Assembly: GCA_012845835.1 (NCBI GenBank)
Contig: JABAKD010000022.1
Coordinates: 5,405,444 to 5,469,443, forward strand
Direction: 5' to 3'
Length of the DNA: 64,000 bases
DNA from: Undaria pinnatifida
Lineage: Eukaryota > Sar > Phaeophyceae > Laminariales > Alariaceae
This document shows positions 11,224-22,871 of the stretch, piece by piece (the first letter of the stretch is position 1; every line of letters begins with the position of its first letter). The translations under genes and the position numbers were made by a program. The notes beneath the pieces were generated by a model. The model was given only the letters and a program-made list of their open reading frames with translations. It had not been told where the DNA came from and ran no database searches.

Positions 11224-13344
11224 AGATAATACGTAGAGAGCTACAGACAGATCGTACCAGACCGCACGGGGACATCTCCCGATGGAAGGATCGATCAAAA
11301 CCAACAAATTGCAGCCTTCCGTTATGCGTCGGAACGTGCGAGCGAAGTATTATTTGCATCCTATTTTAGAAGACCTTTCTATGGATAGCGACTGCTCTTT
11401 CGATTGTTCTTCGGAAGTGGATGGGGCCGGGGGTTGCCATAGCTACGCAGGCAGCAAGGACAAGATGAAATATTGAGGTTGGCTTCGAGGGGCTTACTGT
11501 TTGAGCAACCCTGACGTTGGTGTCGTGCAATTAAGCGTTCGTCGAAGCGTTCTTGTACTGTCGAGGGGGAAACCCATGTTGCCCCGTAGAACACACGTTG
11601 ACAAATGTTAACATCGCATTTATTACATTTTCCGTTTCGGCGTTAGCTGTCAGCCCCGTTTCGTTCGCATACTACACGAAAACAAGACCAACAAATTCAA
11701 TACAAAACCGCTTTCTAACAATCAGAAGCCACGATGGAGATCCCATATTTCTCATGTAGCTATTTCTGGAGCCCCAAAATTGGAATATATTTGGCATAAA
11801 TATGGCCTACAAAAAATCCGAAAATAAATGGTCTCAAGTTTTCAGCGTTTTTTCGTGTCGATGCTGAGATTGCAGCCTTCAGCGCTACGGCCCGCACCAA
11901 TACCCTGTTGCGGTCCATGTGTACAGCGACAAAAACAAAGAATGAGCTCGCTCTTATCATGTTGCGAGCATGCAGCACACGGCAGTGCAAGCTATGATCA
12001 TGTCTTACGGGTACTTGCATTGGAGTTCGACAGGAAAATGGTGGTCAGCTATCTATCAATAGCAGCCCGGGTTGGATGCTGCAATCGTCAGTTTTTGTCG
12101 TCCGTTTTTCCCGTCTGATTCCCCAAAAATATCAAGTTGAATAGTTAGTGCATTCATACGTGATGCGCTATTACGATGCTGAGATCACAGCATTCATCGC
12201 TATGGTTCGCAACATTGCACGGTCGGATGGAAAATACCTTAGCAATGCTGCTACAGCGGCTAGCTGTAGAATAAGTGTTGGCATCGCCCTTTGTTGAGTG
12301 TAGCGTCCGGGGTCAGCCGTCAGCCCTTTTGCGTATGTAGGGTATTCATTTACAGTACGTGGGGCAAATACCATGACCAGACAACAAAATCACTTCGACC
12401 GGCCCTTTCATTGTCCGATGGCCTTGGAAATCGCGTTGACTTAGCGTTGCGCGTCAGCGCAGAACCTTGTACGTATCATATGTTGCAAAAAAAATCTAAA
12501 CACGTTGTGAGTTCGATAAATGTATACGCAGCTCCGGAGACGTGCTCTTGCCAGCTGCTGCTCTACGTGCTCGCGTACAGCTCGGCAGAATGTTTGGCAC
12601 CGGGTACCTGACCAGGTAGGAGGTAGCAGTAGTTCTCTACCAAGCCTGGGTGGCATACCAGTATGTCTTGGGGGCGTTCCGATTGTATCCTAAATTCCCA
12701 TTGTATCCTGGACCCGAGCACACAGCTGCCTGCGCAATTCCTCACGAAGGCGGCGCTGGTAGAGTGGCCGACGCTTTCCGAGGGTCGGGGGTCAGAGAGG
12801 ACGAAAGCGGTGGGGGAAAACGCGAAGCCCTGACGTGAGGCCATGGGCAAAAACACTTGACCCGGCGAGGATTATCGGGTATCACGTCCAGGATTCCAAC
12901 GCCGAGGCCTCGCGCAGGCGCTGTGGTTCTGAGCGGGCGGATCCGCGACGGTGGCGGTTGTAGGCGAGACGGGGGCAAGCCCAGGCATAGAAATCGCGTG
13001 GAAAGGTGGTCAGAGGCGGTAGATATCCGCCGACAAAAAACGTGTCTAGACACGCCTGGGAATTAAGATAGGTACGTTAATTGAACAGCGTTGTTATTGT
13101 TTGGATGTAGTTGTTCATGTTGATGTTGATGTTGGTGTTTTCGCTGTTAAGCCGCACCCGAAGTTTTACGGTTTGACGAACGAATTGATGGTCATGTCGC
13201 AATGCCGCCGCTCGTTGAATAAATTTACGTTGGAGAAAGGGGACAGGTGGGCAAGGGGAGTGTGGGGGGGGCATGGTAGGTCCGGTACTATAAATAATAT
13301 GACAGCCAATGATAATACATATCAGGTTCCCCCCCTCCCCCTTT
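11224..13344. other. intergenic with ancient internal duplications, no gene recognised
   Basis: Weak duplicates can be seen: GATGCTGAGATTGCAGCCTTCA (11,858) against GATGCTGAGATCACAGCATTCA (12,177), and 11,605-11,680 against 12,265-12,340 (GTTRRCATCGC ... GTCAGCC). Frames at 12,742-13,066 are open on both strands but lack splice or family support. Confidence 0.4.
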
Positions 13345-13365
13345 CTTGTTTTTTTTTTTTTTTTT
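13345..13365 (+). repeat. poly-T run beside a poly-C tract
   Basis: About 17 consecutive T follow a C/T-rich stretch. Confidence 0.7.
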
Positions 13366-13454
13366 TCCTCGCTTTCTCTTGCTTACCCCACCTACTATCG
13401 AAATCCGCCAGAGTAGTAAACACTTCCACGCCCTGGATATCGCCTCGTTATCGT

Positions 13455-14069
13455 TTCAGAGCCGTCCATGCCGCTGCTGCAATTCCCACCCACCCCCGCC
13501 CCCAACGCCCCATCCTTCCCCACCACCCGCACCATCGCCTAGACCTAGCACCACGCGTATAGCAAACCCCTACATCTATGCGACCTAAAGCCCTCCCCCC
13601 CCCGCCCCCGCCCCCCCCCCGCCACATTCCCCCCCCCTCCCCCACAAGAAATATATATAGTTTCCACGCACAAATTGACCTGCCCCACCCGTCCCCTCCC
13701 CCCCCTCCCCCCCTCCCGCCACCCTTTTGATCAAAATCAAGCCCCCACGTCCTTCAAAACTCCGCCCTCCCCTCACCGGATATTCGACTTACAGGATTCA
13801 CTTCATAAACTGATGCATTTCCTTCCACACCTGTCAGATTTTGTCCCCCTCAGAAACGGGTTTTATAGGTTCCGCGCACAGACTGCCTAACATCACCCTG
13901 TTGACCCTGACAGCTACACTGTAGTTGCAAGGGGAGTCGCCGACCTATATCCTTAATGAGGACACACAACCCGTAATACGCGCGATCGGAGTAACACACA
14001 CAGCTTGCAAAGATGAGTTTCGACAAAATATTCGGTCTCACAGCTGGAGTGTATTTTTATTTTTATATC
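13455..14069 (+). repeat. dispersed repeat R3, plus-strand copy
   Basis: The same sequence occurs inverted at 57,860-58,541. Shared blocks: CGCCTAGACCTAGCACCAC, CTACATCTATGCGACCTAAAG, a purine/pyrimidine-rich middle, GACAAAATATTCGGTCTCAC and GGAGTGTATTTTTATTTTTA. The end block also occurs at 55,936-56,010. C-rich low-complexity runs fill the centre. Family unknown. Confidence 0.7.
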
Positions 14070-14165
14070 AGGTTAGACTGCACTGGTTTTAAAAACTCTT
14101 GTGACGGGGAATGATAGGTCGCTGTTTTGGGACGGGAGTATTCGCAATCTAGCAGGGCTCTCAGA

Positions 14166-14280
14166 ATGGGGAAGGAGGAGGCGGGGGGGGGGGCGAGGAG
14201 GAGGAGGAGGAAGAGCAGAGAAGTGTAAGAAAGGAGAAGGAGAAAAAGAGGAGGAATCGGGAGGAAGACGAGGTGGCAGG
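14166..14280 (+). repeat. polypurine tract, about 115 bp
   Basis: An almost uninterrupted G/A strand (GGAGGAGGCGGGG..., GAAAGGAGAAGGAGAAAAAG). Such tracts can form triplex DNA. It is not coding by any other sign. Confidence 0.7.
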
Positions 14281-17040
14281 TGTGTTGCGCTCAACACGGC
14301 CGGCAGGCCCGAAACCATTTGATCAAGTGCATTTACACGCTTTTTAACACTTGTTCGCCTATGGCGAACACAAAAAGGGTGCCTCAAAAAGTCTTCTCGA
14401 CCCAAGAAAGACACGCGCAACATTTTTTTTGCTTGTCGCGAACAATGGTGCGCAGCGCCAAACGCGCAATGAGCTGCGCGCACCACGCCTTCCGCGTCTG
14501 TTGCGCAAAACGGCAATTCCGACCGAATCGTTGCGCCCGCGCAACAGTAGTGCAACAGCTAATTCAAGCACTGTACCCATTGTACCAGTAGTTCGTGGTG
14601 GTGAATCAGAACGCCGTAATCGAGCGTTGACTAGAAGATACCTGGTACCAGGGTATGTAACTGCTATGAACGACTGGAGACCGACTGCTCTACAGACTGC
14701 GGCGCAACAGCAATGACGTTATCACCAGGCACTCTCTTACTCGCCGGCATGTTACTGCACGTACAGCAAGTACACTCCAGGTACTCTGTTCGTGCTCATG
14801 TCTGGCGATAGATCAACTGCTGCCTGTACTTGTGGAAGTACAGCAGTGCTACTGCTGTAGTACGACCGAGCCTAAGAGAGGTATGATACGACAACGTCTG
14901 TACATACGCTCCCCGCAGTGTCGCAACAGCAGAAACGCCCCACACAAACAGGACATGGTATCAAATGATACCATGAAAACAACGCAATCACGGAATGACA
15001 CCGCTGCAAGCAAAAAGAAGCTGCAAGGCTTTGACCGCAACTCCAGAGCAGCGAAGCAGCAGCGCGCGTAGCTCTGTCTCTGTGTTTCAAATGTTTTGGC
15101 ATTTTCAGAGCAGGTGGAGCAGACGAAGCAGGCAGAGCAGCAGAGAGACTGCTGTCGGCCGACTAGGCGAGCCGAAGTTCCCAAAAATTATATACGAACT
15201 CATGCTCCAACCTCAAACCTTGCGGAAGCTTGCGTGGTTCGATCGAATTCATGGATCCTACTATTTTCGGAATACGTGCCGTAGACGTCAAGCGTGAAGC
15301 TACTGCGAATCATACTGCAGTTGTTGTAGTACGCATACATTCAATCGCATATGATGTCGCATGTTGAATGCGACTTGTCGGCCGGACTTGGTTTTCGCCC
15401 GAATAGCGGAGATCTACTCAATCATCGAAGGAAGGTATCAATTGATATGTGTCACATGATCAGGGTGAGATCGGGTTGTTGTGATTTTGTCTGGCTGTTG
15501 CGTAGGGCCTACAACTGCCGAGCATCGCCCTACCCGGTCCATCCCCTCTCAAACAGCGCAGAAGAGTGAGAAAAGGAAAAGAAAGGAAGTGCGGGAGCCC
15601 GCTGAACGCTCATTGCACCGTAAGCACGATGGACGAACCCAAAAACCAGAGGACAGCGCAGGCGGATGGAAGAAAAAACTGATACCAACTGATAGGAAAT
15701 GTAAGCAGTTTTTGGTATGGCTATTACAATCCGCACGATGCTTATATTTATGGCTGAACAGGTATACTTTTCCAAGCAACTCTGATGATCAAAGAGGGTA
15801 AAGAAAAGCAGATATAGACAGCCACGGGCAGGCGGACAGAACAGAAGACAGGCCAAAAAAACACGCAAGACACTCCAGCAGAAAGAGAAAGCCGCAGAAA
15901 AGCGTGAAACGCCTAATCGCTGGATCGCTCCGTCCGTCTGCACCAAGCAAGGCCTGGTCCCAGTTTTACTTTCCCGGACAAGGACAACATCCACGAAAAC
16001 AGAGAGCGCGTGGTTGTTCATTCGGAGCTCGGAGAGACGACGAGAGCGTGTGCGTGCTGCGGGCATCGTGAGGGGATACCACCAAAAGCTAGACAGATTA
16101 GAACACTGCTGCGCAAAAGCGCAACACTACACAACGTATACCCTTCCCCCAACGAACCCGCATAAGAGTACCGGACACAGCAACTGACATTGAAAGCGTT
16201 GGGGTTCTCCACTGACTCCCCATCCTCGCCCTGGATAAAGTAGAAGACCCACACGCCGCCTTTTCCAGTCATGATCGAAGCAGCAGTCTAGCTCACAAAG
16301 TGTTCCCGGCTGGACAAGAGAGAGAGAAATGATATACCAAAGGGTTTCAATGGATTCTGTAGGATGCTTGGTACGAGAAGCAGGGGATGATTCACGAAAG
16401 AATACCCGAATACCATTGGGGTCGGCGTGGTATCTTCTTTTTTCCGTACGGGGATCTTGATCTTCACAGCGTACAAGAGCTGACGCACGAGTACCGCTCG
16501 CCACGAATATTGCGTATTAGCAACCATATCGTAGGTTTAATTCACAAACACCATACCAGGTAGTACATGGTATCATACATGAAATATGGATGTAACAAAG
16601 TTGAGTTTCGAACATTCAATCGGCCGTACTCACAGCTGACGTTGTTCAATTTTTATAAAAACAGAATTATTAGACTAGACTATACCTTTAAGAAGGTCAA
16701 GAGAAGGTCCTGGTATTTTTGTACAGTCTAATATACTGTACCACGAAGTCTGCGGCTGCTGTAATTTAAAGCTCCTGCATGGGGCTGGGGTGTGCATAAC
16801 ATCATCACCCGAGTCGGCTCCTAGTATTACTAAAAAAGAATCAGCGGCTCCCCCAAAAAAAGACCTCACGAAACTGCAAAAAAACCGTTCGTTGGTGGTT
16901 GTTGGTGGTGTGTAACCGTAATGATATTGCGTGTAAGCTTGTAACATATGGCATGTATGTAGTAACCCGCCGTGATGTATGTGATATTTGGTATCCAAAA
17001 GTCCAGAAGACCACCAGGAGATCAACAATGTTAAGGTTTA
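14281..17040. other. intergenic, no recognised gene
   Basis: Contains TACCTGGTA at 14,639 and TACCAGGTA at 16,554. A 178-codon minus frame at 15,530-16,066 has no family resemblance or splice context. CA/TG- and CAG-rich words are common. Confidence 0.4.
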
Positions 17041-17045
17041 GTGGG

Positions 17046-17110
17046 GTATTAGTCCGTTTGACCGCCTGCACGAGGTTAACCAATAATAATAATAGCCTAC
17101 CCGCACGAAG
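17046..17110. repeat. short repeat, copy 1 (partner at 17,352-17,430)
   Basis: GTATTAGTCCGTTTGACCGC ... GAGGTTAACCAATAATAATAA recurs about 306 bp downstream with a few changes. The second copy is the 5' part of the tRNA-like element read on the minus strand. Confidence 0.6.
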
Positions 17111-17261
17111 CCCTATAACACTCTTCCCCCCTGAAACGGCGGGATAGCAGGTCGGCCGGATATGCGGGCGGACCTGTCAATATCCAAGCGGTTTCATTTC
17201 CTGGGGATACCGGTGAGAGTATTTTTCAAGTTCGACATGGGGAAAGTCTGGAAAAGTTTAT

Positions 17262-17395
17262 TATTGTGGATGGTAGGATTTGAACCCACGACCCAAAAAA
17301 AACATTCTGTCGACGACGCCATTTGCTAAGGTATTAGACTACTGTAGCAGGGTATTAGTCCGCTTGACCACTTGCGAAAGGTTAATTAACCAATA
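17262..17395 (-). pseudogene. tRNA-like sequence, class II-like
   Basis: On the minus strand an A-box-like GTGGTCAAGCGGAC is followed by a long middle and a B-box GGGTTCAAATCC with a following CATCCAC. It resembles tRNA-Leu/Ser layout, but the 5' acceptor strand does not complement the 3' end and a poly-T run interrupts the body. Best read as a tRNA pseudogene or SINE. Confidence 0.4.
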
Positions 17396-17512
17396 ATAAT
17401 AGCTCACCCAAACTAAGCCTTGTAACAACAACGCGAAGCATAATTATAATACGTACGTCAGCATTAATTACTCGATCGAAATGACAAGTACAACACTGCG
17501 GTTCACATAATA

Positions 17513-17526
17513 TATATATATATATG
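17513..17526. repeat. short (TA)n tract
   Basis: Seven TA units near 17,513-17,526. Confidence 0.7.
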
Positions 17527-18344
17527 TCTTTACGTCTCTACCACATCGATCGATCGCACTGATCTCGTGCCGTATACGAGCAATAATAGTAAGTTGCCTT
17601 CCTGGCACCAGGCACGTTTCTGTACGACGAGTAACCGCGCGGTAAACAATGTTTTCAATCATCATAGAGTCGCGAACTGAGAGTGGAAAACGGAAGCTGC
17701 GAGGTAGAATGCGAGTACGACATGATTCGACGAATAAAGTCGACATGCTGGGGGAGTACCGAACCCAGCGTGCGATGCAAGAACCGGAGGGGGGGGGGGT
17801 GGGGGGTAGAGTACCTATCCGTGGCAGCGACTTTCGTTCAGAGTACAGCCGAGCGAAACGCTCCTGAAACCCGGGCTTGATCGATATGGAAACGAGCGCG
17901 CGATTGCCTCTGTGTTACAAGGATTGTAGCATTGGCTGCATCAGATACCGGTTAGGAGTAACGCAGCACCTGGTAGGTGTTGACAGTATAGTAGCAGCAG
18001 TTCTAGACTCTTCGATAGGAGTCCTACGGTATACCTGGTAGCGCCCTTCTATTCCATTTGCCGTACCGGTAGAACAACAACACAACCCGTACGCGGTTGG
18101 CGCCATTGAGTCGTCGGCAGCACGTGAATCCTACTACAGTAGCAGTGTTGTCAACACTGCATGCATCGCGCATGCACTCTGGTGGGCTGGAGAGGCCTCC
18201 CACTGCAACCCGAACCCCCCCCCACTTCCTCGAAAAGGGGGTACGGTCAGCGACCGTCCAGTGATGGGGCAAGTCGACCGAGTACAATCAACAGATTAAT
18301 GTGTCTTGGGGTAGACGGCCGCAATTGATTTCCCCCAAAGCGTG
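17527..18344. other. intergenic, nothing recognised
   Basis: Contains a G run near 17,790, TACCTGGTA at 18,032 and TACCGGTA at 18,064. Confidence 0.45.
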
Positions 18345-18425
18345 CCAGATACCAGGATTCAAACCCCCATTGTGATTTCACGCGCGCAGGCTCTTGTCCT
18401 GCCGTCCACACCATTTGTGAATGTA
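18345..18425 (-). pseudogene. tRNA-like sequence upstream of which the copia element inserted
   Basis: Minus strand: GTGTGGACGGCAGGACAAGA resembles an A-box, and GGGGGTTTGAATCCTGG is a good B-box, followed by an acceptor-like TCTGGCAC. Pairing of the ends is poor. The copia target site lies roughly 60-80 bp upstream in this orientation. Confidence 0.4.
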
Positions 18426-18480
18426 CCACAGTAGAGGGTGTTGTGAATGTAAGCTGTCTGACTACTGGTAAAATATTAAC

Positions 18481-18485
18481 CAATC
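18481..18485 (+). repeat. 5-bp target-site duplication, left (CAATC)
   Basis: CAATC directly abuts the left LTR and recurs at 24,314-24,318 just outside the right LTR. Confidence 0.85.
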
Positions 18486-18889
18486 TGTTGAGAATATTCG
18501 ATGAACTCCTGCAGTTGGCTGCAAAGATTGGCGCGTCAGTTGCTAAAATGACTGAGCAGACACGCTGTGTGCCGAGGATGTGAAGAATGGATGACTCTAG
18601 AAATAAGGCCGCCTGAGGGCAACAAAGGCTTAGGATGATGTGAACTGTGATAAGTTCAGATACGGTTCGACGAGTGAGCGGGGTGGGTGTGCAAACACTC
18701 CAGTTCCCCAATCTTGATGGCCTCTCACAGCAACGTCTATCGACGGCTTGTCGCTTCAACTCGTCGACCACAAGAACTGCTGAAAGGTCTCCTAAATACC
18801 CCGTACTCATAATGCGGTGCAATTAGTTGAACCGCAACTTGCGAAGCACTGACTCAATATCCTATGTGCATACTGCTTATTTCTGAACA
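18486..18889 (-). repeat. copia 3' LTR (left)
   Basis: 404 bp, starts TGTTGAGAATATTCG and ends CTGAACA on the plus strand. It matches the right LTR at roughly 90% by hand alignment, with small compensating indels. Confidence 0.9.
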
Positions 18890-18901
18890 CCCCCCCTCAA
18901 A
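18890..18901 (-). promoter_or_regulatory. copia polypurine tract
   Basis: Minus strand TTTGAGGGGGGG immediately precedes the 3' LTR, the expected plus-strand priming site. Confidence 0.7.
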
Positions 18902-18934
18902 GCTAGTCACAATGCATAAACGACGAGTGTCCCA

Positions 18935-19065
18935 GGGCGATAGAGCATGACTAAAGTTCTGATCATGGCTAACGATCACCAGCACTTGTTGGAAGCGATA
19001 GAAACATTACTAAAGCGCCAATTATGGCTAACGATCATCAGCACTTGTTGGAAGCAACGCTACTT
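18935..19065 (-). repeat. tandem repeat in the copia 3' untranslated region
   Basis: ATGGCTAACGATCA-CAGCACTTGTTGGAAGC occurs twice, about 59 bp apart, between the RNase H stop and the polypurine tract. Confidence 0.7.
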
Positions 19066-19084
19066 CACTAGAACACTCTGATAA

Positions 19085-19840
19085 TTATAGTTTGTGCAGT
19101 GTAACTCCCCGTTCTCGCGAAAAAAAGCATGTAAAGACAATCAACAAAAAAGGAACCCCTACGGTTTGATCGTCTAAACTTCTCAATTTCAGGCCCTGAA
19201 CACTGGTCAACTTGAGGAGATAGCGCTGCCGTTGCTTGCTGAGACGCTTGGTGCCAATGTCAGCAAGCTGCTCCTCTGTCTTCACATGCTTTACGGTGAT
19301 TCTGTCCTCCTTGACTAGCTCGTGGATGAAGAAGTACCGTAGAGCCACGTGCTTAACTCGCGAACTGTAGATCCGATTTCCGGCGACGTGCAGAGCCGAG
19401 GCATTGTCGACATATAGTGGTACGCTGTCGAAGCGCTTGCCGAACCCCAGTCCCTTCATCACGTTAGAGCAAAACGCCGCCTCCTTCATCGCTTGCGCTG
19501 CGGCCACGAGTTCTGTCTCCATAGTAGATGGCGCTGTCAGCCCCTGCAGCCCCACCTTGAAGCTAACCGGGGCATTCGCAAAGAAGACAATATATGATGA
19601 CACCGACTTGACGTCCGGGTTGTTGCCCCAGCTTACATCGGAAAATGCAGTCAACTTGAAGCCACCTTGCTTGTACGTGATAGCGAAATCCACCGTTCCG
19701 GCCAGGTAACGAAGTAGATGTTTGGCTGCCGCCATGTGAGCTTTCGATGGTTTAGACATCGTCCTTGCCAGTTGGTTGACGGCGTATAAGATGTCATAGC
19801 GAGTCACCTGTCCAAGGTACATTACGCTGCCCGTGATCGC
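19085..19840 (-). pseudogene. copia RNase H region (longest intact piece)
   Basis: About 245 codons stay open. The start shows the end of the RT-RNase H linker (LGQVTRYDILYAVNQLAR, SKPSKAHMAAAKHLLRYLAG). RNase H acidic residues are visible in FSDVSWGNNPD, TMETELVAAAQAMKEA and LYVDNASALHVAGN, followed by KHVALRYFFIHELV and QLADIGTKRLS near the C-terminus. This is the usual copia end of Pol. The C-terminal tail runs to the stop at 19,085. The fragment is intact but cut off from the rest by upstream frameshifts. Confidence 0.85.
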
Positions 19841-20660
19841 CTGGAAACGCTGTTTTTCCTCCTTATTTAGAAACCTCTACTTCGGCTGGTTAATCGACAG
19901 CTCTTTTCCCACACCAGGCGTGTACGTTGAATTGCAGCTTCCCATGCCGTCCCGCACCAGCAGAGACTTGGTATATTTGTTCTTGATGATGGTCACCGCC
20001 CCCTTCTCGCGGCCACGTGTAACACCCATCCCGAGCACGACACGTCGCCCATGTCCGTAATTGATAAACGACTCATGAGCTTCTGCTTGATCCGCCTTAG
20101 CACCAAGGCGGATTTTCCGAGCAAGAAAACGTCGTCGACATACAGGGTTAGGATATAAATGGCGCCGTACTCCGAGTAGGTGTATACGCATGGGTCCGAC
20201 TTGAGACTTTGAAGTCAATTTCCACCGGATGTTTGTCGATCGTGTTTCACCAGTTGGTCGGGCTCTGCCGAAGGCCGTATAGGCTTTTCAAAAGCCTCAT
20301 TACCTGTGGAACTCCGTTTCCGTCGAATTGCTCGTATCCGGGTGACATTTCGACGTAACTTCATCTACGATATGGGCGTTCAGAAACGCGGTGTTGTAGT
20401 CTAGTTGCCAACACTCCAGATTGTACTCCACCGCTATTGCCAGCACCATACGGATGCTCTGGAGCCTGCAGACGGGAGCAAACGTGCTGCCGCAATCAAT
20501 GCCCGGCAGTTGCCCCCATCCTATTAAAACAACGCGTCTCATGTGTGAGTTGTCCGCCTTGACCTTGTAAACCCATCTACGGCCGATATTCTTGTGTCCC
20601 GCGGGGACAGAAGTCGCCGGCAGGAGGGTGTAGACATTGCTCTTTTTCAGGCTTGCCATT
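19841..20660 (-). pseudogene. copia reverse transcriptase remnant, several frameshifts
   Basis: Pieces of RT lie in different frames. The N-terminal block is at 20,659-20,300 (RRWVYKVKADNSH, WQLDYNTAFLNA, matching the conserved copia RT start). A following block has LLKSLYGLRQSPTNW near 20,290-20,245. The catalytic YVDD box is in LTLYVDDVFLLGKSA near 20,145-20,100. A further shift precedes KYTKSLLVRDGMGSCNSTYTPGVG near 19,970-19,900. At least three frame changes and internal stops make it non-functional. Confidence 0.85.
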
Positions 20661-21451
20661 TCCCTTGTCCGAGGCCGCTTTCCACTGCGTTTTGGCCGGT
20701 AGAGTCATGACCTCCTTGAATGTTTGGAGCTATTTCTGCATTCTCTCCGGCGAAACAGCTTTAAATGGTCGTCGCGTCGTAGGCGTACTCAACGGCAGAG
20801 TCTGCTCCGTACGTCTCATGCGCGATATCCAGCAGGGTTTCCTTGGTATAGAGCCTCAGCCCTCGGAGCTCAGACGGCGTGGGCCTGTTGGCGATCGCCG
20901 TTAGGTGGGCAGAACCTGAACGGTTGTGAGAGTTACGCCTCACAAACGGTTTTGCTGCAGTGCCGGCACGCGTAACCGCAGGAGTCGCTTCGAGACGCGA
21001 ATGTCCCCGCTCTTGAAGCGACTGTGATCCAGCCAGTGGTGTTTCCAGGGACGCTCCCATGGGTGACACCGCCTGCTCCTGTGGTTCGAGAACATCCTCC
21101 TGCGAAACCGTCCATAGGCTCTCCCCCGGGCATCGCCCCTTCTTGCTGTGGTCCTGCAGCTCCTCCGTCCAGTGTGTCCCTCCTAGTAATCTCGCTGATC
21201 CGCTCCAAGAGTTCAGCCAACGGTGGATTGTCTGAGAGCCCACCCACGGCGATGTGGTCAGCAGAAGCACCGGGAATCAGTTCCAACACAGAAGTATAAT
21301 CGCGAAGATCGCACAAAAAGTAGTCGTCTGTGATGTAGTTGTGGTCGTCCATGCCGTTGATTGGCGGATTAACCTGCTGCGAAGTTTCTTCCAACGATGG
21401 CGGCAATAGACGCGACGGTGCCTCGATGAAGATAACGTTTCGGCTTTCCAT
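20661..21451 (-). pseudogene. copia integrase-RT linker remnant
   Basis: It opens with the typical copia block MESRNVIFIEAPSRLLPP at 21,451-21,398, then acidic and Gly/Pro-rich linker sequence. Frames change near 20,930-20,760. Plus-strand frames over the same interval are antisense shadows. Confidence 0.7.
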
Positions 21452-21454
21452 GAT

Positions 21455-22871
21455 TCACCGGGTGGCCGGGTTGTACACTCGATAGCTCTTGCTGCTTTTG
21501 CTGTACCTAACCAGTCGTCCTTCCATCGCCTTGAGTTCAAGCGTTTTGGAGCACGTCTCAATATGCACGAAGGCCCGGGCACTGTTTACTGAAAGAAGTC
21601 TCAGATCCGGCTCCGTCCCGTGTAGCATTTTGTAGGGAGACTGCATGCCGATCGCAGAGTGCGGCGCCCTGCTGCCCAGAAACGCCGCCGTGAACATCAA
21701 TTGTCCCACAGAAACTCTGGCAGTCCGCTGTCGGCAAGCATACACCGCACCGTAGCTGCAAGAGTTCTTCCATCGTGTCCGGACATGCCGATTTGCTGCG
21801 GCGTGTTGGTGGTGGCGTACTCGAGCGACACCCCCGTCTGAAGGCAGTAGTCCTGAACTCCTTGCTGATGAATTCACCTCCTTTGTCCACCCTCAACCGT
21901 TCGACGCGGAAACCACTTGGGATCACCACAGATCGTACGATTACCTGAAATGAGCTGAGAGCGTTGTGCTTGGACTTCAGCAAGTAAGGTTCCGTCCACT
22001 TGGTGTACTCGTCGGAAATATTTGTGATGTTCTTATAGCCCCCGAGGGCCTCTGGGGTTAAAGGTCCCATCAGGTCTGCCAAAACGAGTTGGAAAGGGAG
22101 TTTAACCTTGTTATTGGCGGTCTTGGGATGGGCCAGCTGGTGACTCTTTCTCACGGCGTACACATCGCAGTCTGGCACAGGCCCGTCGAAACCCACCCCG
22201 CTGTTATCAAGGTTTTTAAGAAGGCTTAAGCTTTTGCGATTGAGGTATCCTAGTCGCCGATGCCACAGGTTGGCGTTTGCCGCAGCCATCATTGCCAGCT
22301 CCGGCCCGTTGCCACCGCCGGCGAGGTTCAGCGTGAAAGAAAGAAGATCGTGCCCCAGCTCTTGGAATGGAAATGTATGGTTGTGTATTTCCAGCATTGG
22401 GTTGGTCATGTCCAAGATAGACACCACATCGTTACGCTCAGCTTGCTTTACAGAGAACAGGTTACGCCTTAGGCCAGGCACAATCAGACACGAAATTTGA
22501 ATTAACCGTCGCACTCCTTTGTCGTCGACGACGTGACCCCGGAGCAATCCCTGCGCAGTGCCATTCTCCCCCCCCCCCCCGGCCGTTGACACGTTTCGTG
22601 GCACGTCCAATACCTTGTACTCTTGCTGTCTGTCCCGAAATCCGGGGATGATGGCGTCGTCGAAATAATGTCCCGGCGCGCCACTGTCCACCAGCACATT
22701 TACAGAGTCGTTGCTGCAGCATGTCCGCGGCTTCGCGGTGGGACCGATCGTGAGGTCCGACCCGGCTTTCTGTATTGGTGATGCCCCCGAAGACTTCGGG
22801 CTATCCATAGGTATTCTTGGCCATTCGGGTATAAAGGGAGTTGCCAAACGAGAGCCACAGATAGTGGACAA
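21455..22871 (-). pseudogene. copia protease plus integrase region, broken
   Basis: The aspartic protease site is visible in LVDSGAPGHYFDD near 22,695-22,655. The integrase zinc-binding region follows (LWHRRLGYLN ... CDVYAVRKSHQLAHP, 22,270-22,120); compared with the usual copia pattern the second His and one Cys appear as Tyr. The integrase core has Asp in LADLMGPLTPEALGGY and Asp in RVDKGGEFISKEF. A frameshift near 21,870 follows, and the segment that should carry the catalytic Glu reads GMSGHDGRTL, with Gly where Glu is expected. The C-terminal block (AIGMQSPYKMLHGTEPDLRL) is at 21,670-21,610. Confidence 0.88.

Noticed and set aside
13448-13776. Gly-rich minus frames and Pro-rich plus frames
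   Set aside because: Compositional, from the C-rich centre of repeat R3.
15530-16066. 178-codon open frame, minus strand
   Set aside because: No family pattern, no splice signals, and other frames over the same DNA are also open; likely chance.
20653-22500. Plus-strand frames across the copia element
   Set aside because: Antisense of Pol; no independent support.
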